A DNA stretch of 64,000 nucleotides from Bacillus salipaludis (GTDB lineage Bacteria; Bacillota; Bacilli; Bacillales_B; DSM-18226): positions 186,001 to 250,000 of the forward strand of contig NZ_SMYO01000003.1 in the NCBI RefSeq assembly GCF_004358205.1, read 5' to 3'. The notes under the pieces were generated by a model. That model did no database searches, was not told the DNA's origin, and worked only from the letters and a program-made list of their open reading frames with translations. This document shows positions 43,361-52,783 of this stretch, piece after piece. Numbering within the stretch: the stretch's first letter is position 1; each line of letters begins with the position of its first letter. The position numbers were made by a program, and so were the translations under genes.

Positions 43361-44887
43361 TTATCCTTCAACATTGATGACAACTTGTTTCCCTCTCATT
43401 TTCATAAGGGTTGGTACAATCAGCCAAAGAATAGCAATAATGAGGAAAGCTAGGGAAATCGGACGGGTGAAAAATACGCTATAGTCCCCATTCGAAATCG
43501 TTAAAGCTCTGCGCAAATTGTTTTCAATCATTGGTCCTAAAACAAGTCCAAGTACAAGCGGTGCAATCGGATAATCATTTTTACTAAAGAAATATCCTAA
43601 GAGACCACATGCTAGTAATAACAAAAGATCATACATCGATACCTGAACTGCATAGACTCCAAAAATTGAGATCGCGATAATTAATGGAATTAAATATTGT
43701 TTTGGTGTTTGAATAATTTTTGCAAAAACTTTTACGAGCGGGAGATTCAAAATTAATAGCATGAGGTTACCGATAAACATACTGGCAATCAAGCCCCAAG
43801 CAACACTTGGATGGTCCTCAAATAATAGCGGGCCTGGCTGAACATTATACATCATCAGTGCGCCCATTAAAATTGCCGTCGTACCTGAGCCGGGAATACC
43901 CATAGTGAGCAGTGGAATCATCGCTCCTCCAGATGCAGCATTATTCGCAGATTCTGGTGCAGCAACGCCGGCAATTGTTCCTGTACCAAATTTAGATGGA
44001 TTTTTTGAAATCTTTTTTTCCAGGATGTAGGAGAAAAAAGAAGCTAGCGTTGCACCCGCACCGGGAAGGATTCCTATAAAGAAACCTAGAATCGAACCTC
44101 GGGCAATTGGTCCAGCCGATTCTTTAAATTCCTCTTTCGATGGGATCATATTATTAATCCGTGCTATTTCTCCATCTTCTTCTTCTTTTTCCAAAATGGT
44201 TTTGAATACTTCGCCGAGAGCAAATAAACCAACAGCTACCGTTAAAAATTCAATTCCTTGATAGAGCCATGGAACATCAAAAGTGAAGCGGGCAATTCCT
44301 GAAACGCTGTCAATTCCAATGGTTCCTAATAATAAACCGCAAACTGTCATAATTAGCGCTTTTGTAACCGAATTTCCGGCTAATCCGCTAACTGCCATTA
44401 ATCCTAATAACATTAGTGAAAAATATTCTGACGGACCGAATTTTAATGCAATGGTTGATAACGGCTGTGCCAGAGCAATCAAGGCGATCAGAGTTACAAT
44501 CCCGGCCACAAAGGAACCTATTGCAGCGATTGATAAGGCGCTGCCGGCCCGGCCTTTCTTTGCCATCTGATATCCGTCCAAAGTCGTTACAACCGAAGAG
44601 GACTCCCCAGGCGTATTTAATAGAATGGAAGTCGTTGATCCTCCATACATAGCTCCGTAATAGACCCCGGCTAAGAGTATGATTGCGCTTGTCGCTGCCT
44701 GCTCCGGCGGAAGGGCTCCAGTAACGGATGCCGTGACCGGGATGAGAAGGGCGACTCCGCTCATTGGACCAATCCCTGGGAGAACCCCTACAGCAGTACC
44801 AATTAATACGCCAACAAAGGCAAAGAGTAAATTATACCAAATAAGTGCTGTTCCAAATCCATGCATTAAATAATCAATCGTACTCAT
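43361..44887 (-). CDS. tctA: Tripartite tricarboxylate transporter large permease TctA
   Basis: 508 aa, about 11-12 membrane segments. TctA signatures: GVLPGIGPMSGVALLIPVT near the start (residues 37-55), YGAMYGGSTTSILLNTPGESSSVVTTLDGY, then GVAAPESANNAASGGAMIPLLTMGIPGSGTTAILMGAL. It is the channel subunit of TTT-family importers for citrate and similar acids. It follows tctB by 22 bp. Confidence 0.95.
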   Translation of the reverse strand: MSTIDYLMHGFGTALIWYNLLFAFVGVLIGTAVGVLPGIGPMSGVALLIPVTASVTGALPPEQAATSAIILLAGVYYGAMYGGSTTSILLNTPGESSSVVTTLDGYQMAKKGRAGSALSIAAIGSFVAGIVTLIALIALAQPLSTIALKFGPSEYFSLMLLGLMAVSGLAGNSVTKALIMTVCGLLLGTIGIDSVSGIARFTFDVPWLYQGIEFLTVAVGLFALGEVFKTILEKEEEDGEIARINNMIPSKEEFKESAGPIARGSILGFFIGILPGAGATLASFFSYILEKKISKNPSKFGTGTIAGVAAPESANNAASGGAMIPLLTMGIPGSGTTAILMGALMMYNVQPGPLLFEDHPSVAWGLIASMFIGNLMLLILNLPLVKVFAKIIQTPKQYLIPLIIAISIFGVYAVQVSMYDLLLLLACGLLGYFFSKNDYPIAPLVLGLVLGPMIENNLRRALTISNGDYSVFFTRPISLAFLIIAILWLIVPTLMKMRGKQVVINVEG

Positions 44888-44909
44888 TAAATAGCCTCCT
44901 TTCTAAAAA

Positions 44910-45365
44910 TTAAATCCATACAGGCCAGCCCGGTAGTGTTCCTTTTAGCACTTCTACGAATAAAAAATAGACAATTCCGGAAAAACATGCAGAAATAATG
45001 AGTGATTTAATGATTTTCCCGCGTTCCATTGCCTGGAAGCAGACAAAGAGGAAAATAAACGTGGTAATGACATACCCAATCGTTTCAAGCGTTAAAACAT
45101 AAATTAGAGTTGCTACTAAGATAATAAGAAACGGCTTGTAATCCAGTTTTTCTTTTTTCCCGAATTTGTACCTTTGTCCCCTTAATGTTTCAATAAATAG
45201 ACGGATGCTTAACAAGGCGAGTGCGATTCCGAGAATGAATGGGAAAATATCTGGTCCGACAACACTACCGTAAGAAGAGCTTGTGAGATTTTTGCTGCCG
45301 ATGATAAACAGGATTCCAATAACCAGAAACAGCACAGCGGCAAATCGGTCGAATTTTATATCCAT
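44910..45365 (-). CDS. tctB: Tripartite tricarboxylate transporter small permease TctB
   Basis: 151 aa with four hydrophobic segments, starting MDIKFDRFAAVLFLVIGILFIIGSKNL and containing GSVVGPDIFPFILGIALALLSIRLF, typical of TctB. It lies between tctC and tctA in one operon. Confidence 0.92.
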   Translation of the reverse strand: MDIKFDRFAAVLFLVIGILFIIGSKNLTSSSYGSVVGPDIFPFILGIALALLSIRLFIETLRGQRYKFGKKEKLDYKPFLIILVATLIYVLTLETIGYVITTFIFLFVCFQAMERGKIIKSLIISACFSGIVYFLFVEVLKGTLPGWPVWI

Positions 45366-45429
45366 TTTATCTAACCTCCTGACTTGAAAATAAGCGGGAA
45401 GGAGAAGCTGATTCCCCTTCCCTTTTTGT

Positions 45430-46458
45430 TTACTTCTGCATGCCTAATGCTTCTAATAATTGTTGAACTTGCTTTTCCTGATCATCCAAGAAAGCTTTGA
45501 AGTCTGCGCTGTTTTTGTATTCTAATTCCCAGCCTTGTGTTTCTACTTCGGTTTTCCACTCTGGCGAATTGACTAGTTTATCAATAGCTTTTTCCCAATA
45601 TGCTTTAGCTTCAGCAGACATTTTTTCAGGACCAAACACACCGCGCCAGATTGTAAATTCAGCATCTATGCCTTGTTCTTTGGCGGTTGGAACATCCTTA
45701 AAGTCCCCTCCCAAACGTTCTGCAGCTGTCACGGCAAGAACGCGAATTTTCCCAGCTTTTAAGAATTCCTTAACACTTGATGCATCGGTTCCAATTACGT
45801 CTGCGTTACCGCCGAGCAGCGCGGTGATTGCTTCGCCGCCGCCATCATAGGAGACATATTTGATTTTAGTTGGGTCAACACCGTATTTATAAGCTGGCAG
45901 AATCGAAACTAAGTGGTCCATGGAGCCTGGTGCAGAACCGCCGGCAAAGGTTAGTTTGCTAGGATCCTTCTTAACTTCTTCCAATACGGATTTTAGATCT
46001 TTATATTTTGAATCTTTTTTAACGACAATGGCCCCATAATCCTTTGTTAACTGAGCAAGTGGCGTAGTGTTCTTATAGCCATATGGGCTGTTCCCCTCTT
46101 TTTTGAGGTTGTTGATGATAATTGGCGGTGAGTTGACAAAAAGCATGTCGTTGTTTTCAGCTTGCTGGGTAGCATACTCAGCCATAAATACGGCACCGCC
46201 GCCACCTGGCTTATTCTCAACCGTTAATGGCTGCTTGACTAGCTTTGTCTCGCTTAAAACCTTTGTAAATGAGCGTGCTGTCAGATCCCATCCGCCCCCT
46301 GCACCTGATGGAGCCACAATTGTAATCGCTTTCGTTGGATAGCCAGTACTTTCTTTATTCGTGCTGCTGTTAGATGTTTCCTTACTGCTGCATGCCCCCA
46401 AGCTTAGCGCAAGAGCACCTGCACACATTACTGCTGAAATTTTCTTTAGTGTTTTCAT
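45430..46458 (-). CDS. tctC: Tripartite tricarboxylate transporter binding lipoprotein TctC
   Basis: 342 aa. Signal peptide with lipobox LSLGACSSK. Bug/TctC-family signatures: YPTKAITIVAPSGAGGGWDLTARSF and VENKPGGGGAVFMAEYA, then GTDASSVKEFLKAGKIRVLAVTAAERL. It is the extracellular receptor of the TctCBA importer. It is first in the operon, 64 bp before tctB, with a cre-like box just upstream. Confidence 0.95.
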   Translation of the reverse strand: MKTLKKISAVMCAGALALSLGACSSKETSNSSTNKESTGYPTKAITIVAPSGAGGGWDLTARSFTKVLSETKLVKQPLTVENKPGGGGAVFMAEYATQQAENNDMLFVNSPPIIINNLKKEGNSPYGYKNTTPLAQLTKDYGAIVVKKDSKYKDLKSVLEEVKKDPSKLTFAGGSAPGSMDHLVSILPAYKYGVDPTKIKYVSYDGGGEAITALLGGNADVIGTDASSVKEFLKAGKIRVLAVTAAERLGGDFKDVPTAKEQGIDAEFTIWRGVFGPEKMSAEAKAYWEKAIDKLVNSPEWKTEVETQGWELEYKNSADFKAFLDDQEKQVQQLLEALGMQK

Positions 46459-46471
46459 TTCATTTCCCCCT

Positions 46472-46485
46472 TGTAACCGTTTACT
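46472..46485 (-). promoter_or_regulatory. cre-like box upstream of tctC
   Basis: TGTAACCGTTTACT matches the cre consensus at all but the last position. It lies just upstream of the tctC ribosome site, as expected for catabolite repression of citrate uptake. Confidence 0.55.
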
Positions 46486-46596
46486 TAATTTTATAAAGTT
46501 TCAGATAAATTCATAGTTTATACAGTTAAACCGCATAAAAAACTTAACCTCCATTTTGTTCATAAAGTTCACGGAGGGTTCATATTTTTTTCAATA

Positions 46597-46625
46597 TAAA
46601 AAAGAGACCTTTTTCAAAGTCCCTT
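46597..46625 (-). terminator. Terminator of the 46634 gene
   Basis: On the minus strand AAAGGGAC, a loop and GTCTCTTT (one G-T pair) run into TTTTAT. Confidence 0.65.
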
Positions 46626-46633
46626 TTCAATCA

Positions 46634-47476
46634 TCATTTTTCCTGTTTTACAATCTTTGATGGATTATTGATTTTATAAAGCACGGTAACATCCACGACA
46701 AACTCTTCTTCAACGTCTTTTCCCTTTGGCAATTTTTTTGCCGCAACCTTCCCGTCAAATTCTAGCTTGTCTCCTACTGTTAGCTCAAATTTTTTAAGGG
46801 TTTTGCTATGGCTGCACCAAGCATATTCAAGCTCAAGAGGTGAGTCTTGGACTATGGTGACATTCTCTAAAATGACCACTTCATCATTTTCCTCGGTAAA
46901 TCCATTGTAAGTCAATGCAAACTGTTTAACAGTTGCTGTGAAATGAACCTTTTCTGAAGGAAGATCTAGCTTCTTTGCCTTCTCTTTTTTCGGTTTCTTT
47001 GGTTCTTTGGCTTTTTTCGGCTCAGGAGCTTTAGTGGTCTCTGTAGCCGATTCAACTTTTTCATCAGGTTCAGTAGCCAGAATCTCCTCCAAATTGGAAC
47101 TTTCCGTTTCTGAATCTTGTGAATCGGTTTTTTCCTCTTCCTTTTCTTCAACCGTAAACATACTCTCTTTTCCAAAACTCGCCTGCTGCATTTCCTTTAA
47201 ATACGCTGGATGGATACAGCTTAAATTGCCATCTTGGAATTCAATGATTAGTGTATTCAAATCATTGGCACGGCCATAAATCTCATACCCTTTAATGGAT
47301 ACTAGCCGCTGGTAGTTCCGCTCCTTATACCAAAACTCTTCCTTTGAGGCAGATAACCCCCACTCCCTGAGCTTTTCCTTGAAATGCTCCTCATCACGGA
47401 AAGTTTCAAATTCCCCTTTTGGAGGAATATAATGAGTCAAATCTGATTGTTCCATTTGCGGGCGTTGGATTGCCAT
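46634..47476 (-). CDS. Unknown protein with charged low-complexity linker
   Basis: 280 aa in three parts. The N-terminal folded region (residues 1 to about 110; YIPPKGEFETFRDEEHFKEKLREWGLSASKEEFWYKERNYQRL) is followed by a Glu/Ser-rich then Lys/Pro-rich linker (about 110-175) and a C-terminal beta-rich part of about 100 residues (VHFTATVKQFALTYNGF; LEFDGKVAAKKL). There is no signal peptide or membrane segment, so it is probably cytosolic or nucleic-acid associated, but this is only inferred from composition. I do not recognise the family. Confidence 0.7.
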   Translation of the reverse strand: MAIQRPQMEQSDLTHYIPPKGEFETFRDEEHFKEKLREWGLSASKEEFWYKERNYQRLVSIKGYEIYGRANDLNTLIIEFQDGNLSCIHPAYLKEMQQASFGKESMFTVEEKEEEKTDSQDSETESSNLEEILATEPDEKVESATETTKAPEPKKAKEPKKPKKEKAKKLDLPSEKVHFTATVKQFALTYNGFTEENDEVVILENVTIVQDSPLELEYAWCSHSKTLKKFELTVGDKLEFDGKVAAKKLPKGKDVEEEFVVDVTVLYKINNPSKIVKQEK

Positions 47477-47581
47477 TTTTCCACTTCCTTGTTCTAAATA
47501 AGTAAATAAATTATATCATGTTCCGGGAAAACTTTGAGGATTAGAATGGGGACGACGCTTTGTACTACCTCAATAGAAAAA

Positions 47582-47992
47582 TCATCGTTTGGCAGCTCCT
47601 AACCCAAACCAGTACCCCAAAACCATACCGAATGCAAGGATAACAAAATAAACAAGCCCCGTTGAAATCGCTAAAAAATTTATGACCTGATAATCCCCAG
47701 TCGATTGATGCAAAATTGTCCTTTGCACATTAAGCAAAATCGGCTGGTAGATGATTAAGTAGGAAATCAGAACGAGTAAGACCGCAATCCAACTCCTGCC
47801 AATAAAATATCTGGTCATTAAAAAGGCAAGGATTCCAAATAGAATTGCTAATCCATACACAAACCAATTAATATATTGCAGCGCTCTTTCCGGTTGATCA
47901 AAAAAGGCCAAAATATGTAAACAGAGGATTCTAAATACCCCAAATATTATTGCCATAACCTGTGTTCTAAGCAAAAACTTAATCCAATTCAT
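47582..47992 (-). CDS. Four-helix integral membrane protein, unknown
   Basis: 136 aa from the ATG at 47992 (MNWIKFLLRTQVMAIIFGVF), preceded by TTGGGG 9 nt upstream; longer frames run into dispersed repeat copy 11 and have no ribosome site. Four hydrophobic segments lie at about 8-30, 45-63, 70-90 and 108-130. The C-terminus is GYWFGLGAAKR. No catalytic motif or family is recognised. Confidence 0.65.
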   Translation of the reverse strand: MNWIKFLLRTQVMAIIFGVFRILCLHILAFFDQPERALQYINWFVYGLAILFGILAFLMTRYFIGRSWIAVLLVLISYLIIYQPILLNVQRTILHQSTGDYQVINFLAISTGLVYFVILAFGMVLGYWFGLGAAKR

Positions 47993-48040
47993 TCCAAAAT
48001 ACCCCAATTCCACTCCAAATTCCATTAAAACAACTACTGT

Positions 48041-48110
48041 ACGCCCCACACGGACAAATCAACCTAAAAGTCCACGGGCGGTGCCTGTCACTGTATCACT
48101 GTATCACACC
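48041..48110 (-). repeat. Dispersed repeat, copy 11
   Basis: CCCCACACGGACAAATC, spacer, AGTCCACGGGCGGTGCCTGTCAC, then two copies of TGTATCAC. It begins within 10 bp of the alpha/beta-hydrolase stop codon. Confidence 0.8.
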
Positions 48111-48116
48111 ACAGTG

Positions 48117-49007
48117 TCAATGCCTTTTAACAAAGTCTCCGATTTCTGCGATGGCTTGTTTTGCTTCGGGGAGAAGGTTTCCGGTTAGCTGCCAGACATG
48201 CCACATTCCTTGCCAAATTTTAAAATTCACCGGGACTTGATATCTTTTTGCCTGTGCTGCGAGCATTTCAGCATCGCTAAGTAATAATTCTTCGCTGCCC
48301 ACTTGAATAAATATTGGTGGAAGACCTGTTAAGTCTGCATATACGGGGGAGATAAACGGGCTTGTTAAGATTTCATCACCAGCATAAACCCGTGCTGCTT
48401 TTTTAATGCCATCAGGTGTAAACAGAGGATCTTCTTTTACCTTCTTCCAATAACTTACCCCGCTGCTGGCCAAATCGACCCATGGTGATAGACAAATAAT
48501 CGAAGCTGGACACCCTATTCCTTCTTCTTTTAATACAAGAGTTAACACAAGACTCAAGCCGCCGCCGGCAGAATCACCGGCCACGAATATGTTACTGGAT
48601 TCAAATCCCTGCTCTAATAACCATTTATAGATCTTCACGGCATCCTCAATCGCAGCAGGGTATGGATTTTCCGGTGCCAATCGATATTCCGGGAGCAGCA
48701 CCCTTACGCCTGCTGCCTTCCCAATTTTCCCGGCTAATGCCCGATGGGAGTCCGTTGATCCATATGTATAGGCGCCGCCATGAAAATAGAGCAGTACCTT
48801 ATCTTCCGCGACAGGCTTATTTGTAAGCCATTCCGCTTCTATTCCCTCTATATACACCTTTTCCACCATACAATTCTTCGGAACCCTTGTCCACATTAAT
48901 GACGCCCGGTCCATCGTTCTGCGCTTTTCCTCAATACTTGTTCCGACCGTTCTAAGAATTGCTCGGTTCATTATCTTTTTAAAAATAACACTGCGTAAAC
49001 TTGCCAT
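48117..49007 (-). CDS. Alpha/beta hydrolase of the hormone-sensitive lipase family
   Basis: 296 aa. The oxyanion-hole motif HGGAYTYGS is near residue 76, the nucleophile elbow GDSAGGG near 145, and the catalytic Asp and His lie in QVGSEELLLSDAEML and MWHVWQL. It is a cytosolic carboxylesterase or lipase for short-chain esters. It stands alone and repeat copy 11 follows its stop codon. Confidence 0.9.
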   Translation of the reverse strand: MASLRSVIFKKIMNRAILRTVGTSIEEKRRTMDRASLMWTRVPKNCMVEKVYIEGIEAEWLTNKPVAEDKVLLYFHGGAYTYGSTDSHRALAGKIGKAAGVRVLLPEYRLAPENPYPAAIEDAVKIYKWLLEQGFESSNIFVAGDSAGGGLSLVLTLVLKEEGIGCPASIICLSPWVDLASSGVSYWKKVKEDPLFTPDGIKKAARVYAGDEILTSPFISPVYADLTGLPPIFIQVGSEELLLSDAEMLAAQAKRYQVPVNFKIWQGMWHVWQLTGNLLPEAKQAIAEIGDFVKRH

Positions 49008-49087
49008 TTTTGCTCTCCTCTATTACATTCCAGTACTACTCTCCATTTTGTCCATTCCGGACTTTTCTTAAAATCCTCCATCCACAA

Positions 49088-49120
49088 CCAAAAAAGCACA
49101 CCACTAAAAAAGTGGTATGC
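49088..49120 (-). terminator. Terminator of the 49131 gene
   Basis: On the minus strand GCATACCACT and AGTGGTGTGC form a 10-bp stem followed by TTTTTTGG. Confidence 0.85.
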
Positions 49121-49130
49121 CTTTCGCATT

Positions 49131-49799
49131 CTAATTTTCGACAATCCTGCCATCCTCTGTTATAAAAAAAACTTTGTCATTTTCATTTCGCGCCTTTTCA
49201 TAATAGGTTACTTGAATAAGTACAGGAAAATGAATCGATTTTAAATGGTGGCTTAGCCTTTTCACTTTTTCAAGTTCTGTGGCTTGTTTCACTTTTTCCC
49301 ATTTAGTTTTCATATAAATAGTGATTGAGCAGGCTAGCTGGGATGTATAGATTTTTTGATAGGTCGGTATATGGGGACCAAAATATTCCCCTCGATCAAC
49401 AATTCGCTCGGCGGTAAAAGTTGTTTTGTCCAAGTGGGGGAATAGTCCTTTAATGGTTTTTTTCAGATTACTTGATAACTCACTTTCCCAAAAGACTTTC
49501 GGAAATGTATCTGAATATCCGGCAGAAGCATCTTCATCCTCTTCCACCGTAAAGACCAGTTCAGGATGTCCCTTCGGATAGGAATAGGCTTGATACGTTT
49601 CACTTAAAAAATTATAATCGATATTTTTTATAATAAATGCATTATGATATTTTTTCGTCAAATAAGTAGTCATATTTTTACTTTGACGATGCTTCTCCCA
49701 TGGCGTACCATTAAACCCGGAATAGACAAAAAGACTAAGTATGACAATAAGAAATGAAATGATCCATATGAAAACCTTGCTGAATCTTATATGCATCAC
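49131..49799 (-). CDS. Membrane-anchored extracytoplasmic protein, unknown
   Basis: 222 aa. A single N-terminal hydrophobic segment (VFIWIISFLIVILSLFVYSGF, residues 9-29) with positive residues before it and no lipobox suggests an uncleaved anchor and an outward domain of about 190 residues. The domain is mixed alpha/beta with many aromatic residues (NIDYNFLSETYQAYSYPKG; VIVDRGEYFGPHIP-like region). No family is recognised. It ends at its own terminator and is divergent from the YjgB-deacetylase lipoprotein, with which it shares a 144-bp upstream region. Confidence 0.75.
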   Translation of the reverse strand: MMHIRFSKVFIWIISFLIVILSLFVYSGFNGTPWEKHRQSKNMTTYLTKKYHNAFIIKNIDYNFLSETYQAYSYPKGHPELVFTVEEDEDASAGYSDTFPKVFWESELSSNLKKTIKGLFPHLDKTTFTAERIVDRGEYFGPHIPTYQKIYTSQLACSITIYMKTKWEKVKQATELEKVKRLSHHLKSIHFPVLIQVTYYEKARNENDKVFFITEDGRIVEN

Positions 49800-49943
49800 C
49801 CCTATGATTTCAGAATATTTATAATATTTTATTCAATTTTAAAACCCATTATTCCTTCAACCTTTTTTAGAAAAATTGTCTTTTTTATGATATCGTTTAA
49901 AAGTAAAATTGAGTTATACAATTCCTAATCAAAGGAGGCACAC

Positions 49944-51236
49944 ATGAAAAAATTTCTTCTTTATTTCTTATGCTTGATTTCCCTAACATCCTGCAGTCTT
50001 TTTCCAAGAGATAATACAAAGTCTGTGAAAGAACATACTGGTAAAAAAGCTGAAGAGCATCAAATAACTCCTCCTGACGATAAAGAACCAAATCACTCAT
50101 TGTTAGAAAATACAATGGAACTTGCCCAGGAAGGGAAAGTAGCTACATCTAATTTTGCCGTACACATGAATTCAATAAATGATGTTAAAAAACAATGGGG
50201 CCCCGCCGCTAATACCGATCAAATCGGAGGAATTTATTATGCCAATTACCCTGCAAAACACACCGTATTTGGTTATAATGCAAAAAATATTTTGGTAGAT
50301 ATCCGTTCTTACGATGAGCAGCTTCATCAGCTAACTTACCCTCAAATCGTAAAAACTTTAGGCAAACCAGACTATCTTAGAACCAATCAGGACGATCAAA
50401 TCTATGGCTATAAAATTACGCAACAATTCGAACTACGATTCATTGTTCCGAAAAACACTGAAAAGGTCGATCACATTTCCTTATTAAGTCCAAATGATAC
50501 TGTCGCAACCACCACTCCTCCCTATATCCTTCCAATAAAAGGAGTATCAAAAAACTTATCGGTGACGGCCTGGCAAAATATGCAGAATTGGCGCAATCAA
50601 ATGATTCAGGTTGCAAAAAATCATCAAAATTTCGTATTCCTTAATGGTCCGAACAAAAAAAGAGTTGCCCTAACCTTTGATGACGGCCCTGACCTCATGA
50701 ATACACCAAGCATAATTGAAACACTGGCAAACTACCATTTAAAGGGGAATTTCTTTTTTATCGGGGAGAAAGTAAAAAAGTATCCGGAGGTTGTTCAAAA
50801 AGCATACACCAATGGAAATCTTGTGCTAAGCCATAGCTACTTTCATCATGATTTGAGTAAACTCCAGGCTGTGGAAATAAAAACAGATTTGGCTCAAACA
50901 GAAGAGGAGATATTTGAGGTAATTGGTAAAAAACCTGCACTGCTTCGTCCACCTTATGGCGCTGTAAATAATACGGTGATCACCACCGCGGCACAAAATG
51001 GTTATAAGATTGTCCTATGGTCGATTGATACTCTGGATTGGTCGCAAATGGAAAGCAGTAATATTGAATATAATGTTTTGAAAAATATCCGAAATGGCGA
51101 CATCATCCTCATGCATTCTGATGATGATAAAGTACAAACAGCTAAAGCCCTGCCACACATCATTGAAGAACTAACTCGAAAAGGCTTTGAAATCGTCGAC
51201 CTCCAAACATTACTTGGGCAAAAGGCTTACAAATGA
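49944..51236 (+). CDS. Lipoprotein: YjgB-like domain fused to polysaccharide deacetylase
   Basis: 430 aa. Signal peptide with lipobox SLTSCSL (Cys 18). Residues about 50-190 form a YjgB/DUF4309-like domain (IGGIYYANYPAKHTVFGYNAKNILVDIRSYD; LGKPDYLRTNQDDQIYGYKI). Residues about 230-430 form a NodB deacetylase with TFDDGPD, HSYFHHD, RPPYGAV, DTLDWSQ and ILMHSDD. It should deacetylate peptidoglycan or cell-wall GlcNAc at the outer membrane face. AAAGGAGG precedes the ATG. It is monocistronic. Confidence 0.9.
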   Translation: MKKFLLYFLCLISLTSCSLFPRDNTKSVKEHTGKKAEEHQITPPDDKEPNHSLLENTMELAQEGKVATSNFAVHMNSINDVKKQWGPAANTDQIGGIYYANYPAKHTVFGYNAKNILVDIRSYDEQLHQLTYPQIVKTLGKPDYLRTNQDDQIYGYKITQQFELRFIVPKNTEKVDHISLLSPNDTVATTTPPYILPIKGVSKNLSVTAWQNMQNWRNQMIQVAKNHQNFVFLNGPNKKRVALTFDDGPDLMNTPSIIETLANYHLKGNFFFIGEKVKKYPEVVQKAYTNGNLVLSHSYFHHDLSKLQAVEIKTDLAQTEEEIFEVIGKKPALLRPPYGAVNNTVITTAAQNGYKIVLWSIDTLDWSQMESSNIEYNVLKNIRNGDIILMHSDDDKVQTAKALPHIIEELTRKGFEIVDLQTLLGQKAYK

Positions 51237-51239
51237 AAA

Positions 51240-51274
51240 GAAGCGTCTCACCTTTTAAGCTGAGACGCTTTAAA
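51240..51274. terminator. Bidirectional terminator
   Basis: AAGCGTCTCA and TGAGACGCTT form a 10-bp stem around CCTTTTAAGC, serving the lipoprotein gene (+) and tatD (-). Confidence 0.88.
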
Positions 51275-52040
51275 TTTGATAAAACGAAACCGTATTTTCA
51301 CGTAATTTTTCAGACACCTCACCAACTGAGAGTCCTTTAATTTTGGCAATCACACGAATCGATTCTTCCATCATATTTGGATGGGTTATCCTCCCTGCAA
51401 ACGGTCCTTCAAATGGCCATGGTCCATCCGTTTCAACCATCAATTGTTCCAGAGGATAGATTGACACTAATTGTTGGATTTCCGCTTCATACACCACATC
51501 CGGTGTTACAGAAATGAAATAGCCGTTTTCAATCATCCTAGCAATCGTCTTTTGGTCTCCCTTAAACCAATGAAAATGTGCCCGATTCCAGGAGTATTTT
51601 TCTAAAAGATTACAAACAATGGGGGCTTCTTCATAGACCGCATGAAGAACAATCGGCTTTTTCCATTCTTTCGCCCTTTGTATAAAAATCTCCAATAACG
51701 CAATATACTCCGTATACTCTTTCGCAGAAATCTTGCGATCCGCTTTCCTATAATAAGGAAGCCCTACCTCGCCAATTGCAATCATTTCCGTTCGATGCTT
51801 CTCCATCCACTGAAAAAGCCTTTCCTGCTCCTCTACAATTGGAAGCGGCTGTTCAGGATGAAATCCAAAGGCAGGTCTAACCTTTTCAAACTCGCTAGCC
51901 AACTGAAGATTTCTCTTACAAGATTCAAGATCAAATGAAACCGAAACGAGAGCATCGATCAAACCAGCCTCATCCATGAGGACCTGAATTTCTTTGTCTT
52001 TATAATGATCTAGATGAATATGAGCATCGATCATTTTCAT
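51270..52040 (-). CDS. TatD-family metal-dependent hydrolase
   Basis: 256 aa from the ATG at 52040 (MKMIDAHIHLDHYKDKE), which overlaps the ABC ATPase stop as ATGA. TatD signatures: DAHIHLDHY, GFHPEQPLP, IGEVGLPYY, VLHAVYEEA, HFHWFKG and VETDGPWPF. The family acts on DNA ends or related phosphodiesters. Its coupling to a thiamine-precursor importer operon is shared with a subset of bacilli but its role there is unknown. Confidence 0.88.
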   Translation of the reverse strand: MKMIDAHIHLDHYKDKEIQVLMDEAGLIDALVSVSFDLESCKRNLQLASEFEKVRPAFGFHPEQPLPIVEEQERLFQWMEKHRTEMIAIGEVGLPYYRKADRKISAKEYTEYIALLEIFIQRAKEWKKPIVLHAVYEEAPIVCNLLEKYSWNRAHFHWFKGDQKTIARMIENGYFISVTPDVVYEAEIQQLVSIYPLEQLMVETDGPWPFEGPFAGRITHPNMMEESIRVIAKIKGLSVGEVSEKLRENTVSFYQI

Positions 52041-52783
52041 CGCATTACCACCTGCCCAGTTAATGTAAAGTGAACCTTGCGTTTCCACTGCAAAAATGGC
52101 TCTTCCAGCAGAATGCTCGCATCCCGTGGCCTCGCAAACGGCACTTCCATTTCACTAATTACCTTCGAAGGCTTTTGCGATAACACAAGAATTCGGTCGG
52201 AAAGATACAAGGCTTCCTCAATATTATGGGTAATAAACAGAACCGTCCTTTTGTGTGTCTCCCACATAGATAACAGCCATTTTTGCATCTCGAAACGGGT
52301 TAATTCGTCCAAAGCTGAAAAAGGTTCATCCAAACAAATCACTGCTTGCGGACTTAACAAAGCACGGATAAAAGCAGCCCGTTGTTTCATTCCACCGGAG
52401 AGTTCATGCGGATAAGCTTTTTCATAATCGGCAAGACCGGCAATCTCAAGCATTTCCTTTGCCTTACTGATTTCTTTTTTGCCTTGAAGCTCCTGTCCAA
52501 GGACTACATTATCAAGGATGGTCCTCCATGGAAGCAGTGAAGGCGTCTGCGGCATATAACTTATCAAACCGCGCTTTCCGTTAATAACTTTTTTTTCAAG
52601 CAGGATTTGACCGTGATCCGGGGCCAGCATCCCACCGATTAAATTAAAAATCGTACTCTTGCCGCTGCCCGAAGGACCTATGATGGAAACAAACTCATCC
52701 TTTTTGATAGAAAAATTCATCCCGGTCATGACTTCGTTTGCTCCAAAGCTTTTCCAAACATCTTTCAGCATAAGATGACTCAT
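52037..52783 (-). CDS. thiZ: ABC transporter ATPase, thiamine-precursor importer (ThiZ)
   Basis: 248 aa. Walker A GPSGSGKSTIFN, Q-loop MPQTPSLLPWR, signature LSGGMKQRAAFIRAL, Walker B VICLDEPFSALD and H-loop FITHNIEEAL, of the NitT/TauT subclass. It energises the ThiX-ThiY importer. It overlaps thiX by 4 bp. Confidence 0.9.
   Translation of the reverse strand: MSHLMLKDVWKSFGANEVMTGMNFSIKKDEFVSIIGPSGSGKSTIFNLIGGMLAPDHGQILLEKKVINGKRGLISYMPQTPSLLPWRTILDNVVLGQELQGKKEISKAKEMLEIAGLADYEKAYPHELSGGMKQRAAFIRALLSPQAVICLDEPFSALDELTRFEMQKWLLSMWETHKRTVLFITHNIEEALYLSDRILVLSQKPSKVISEMEVPFARPRDASILLEEPFLQWKRKVHFTLTGQVVMR

Noticed and set aside
48971..49153. 60-codon minus-strand frame upstream of the alpha/beta hydrolase
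   Set aside because: It overlaps the terminator and 3' end of the 49131 gene and the hydrolase start; no independent evidence.
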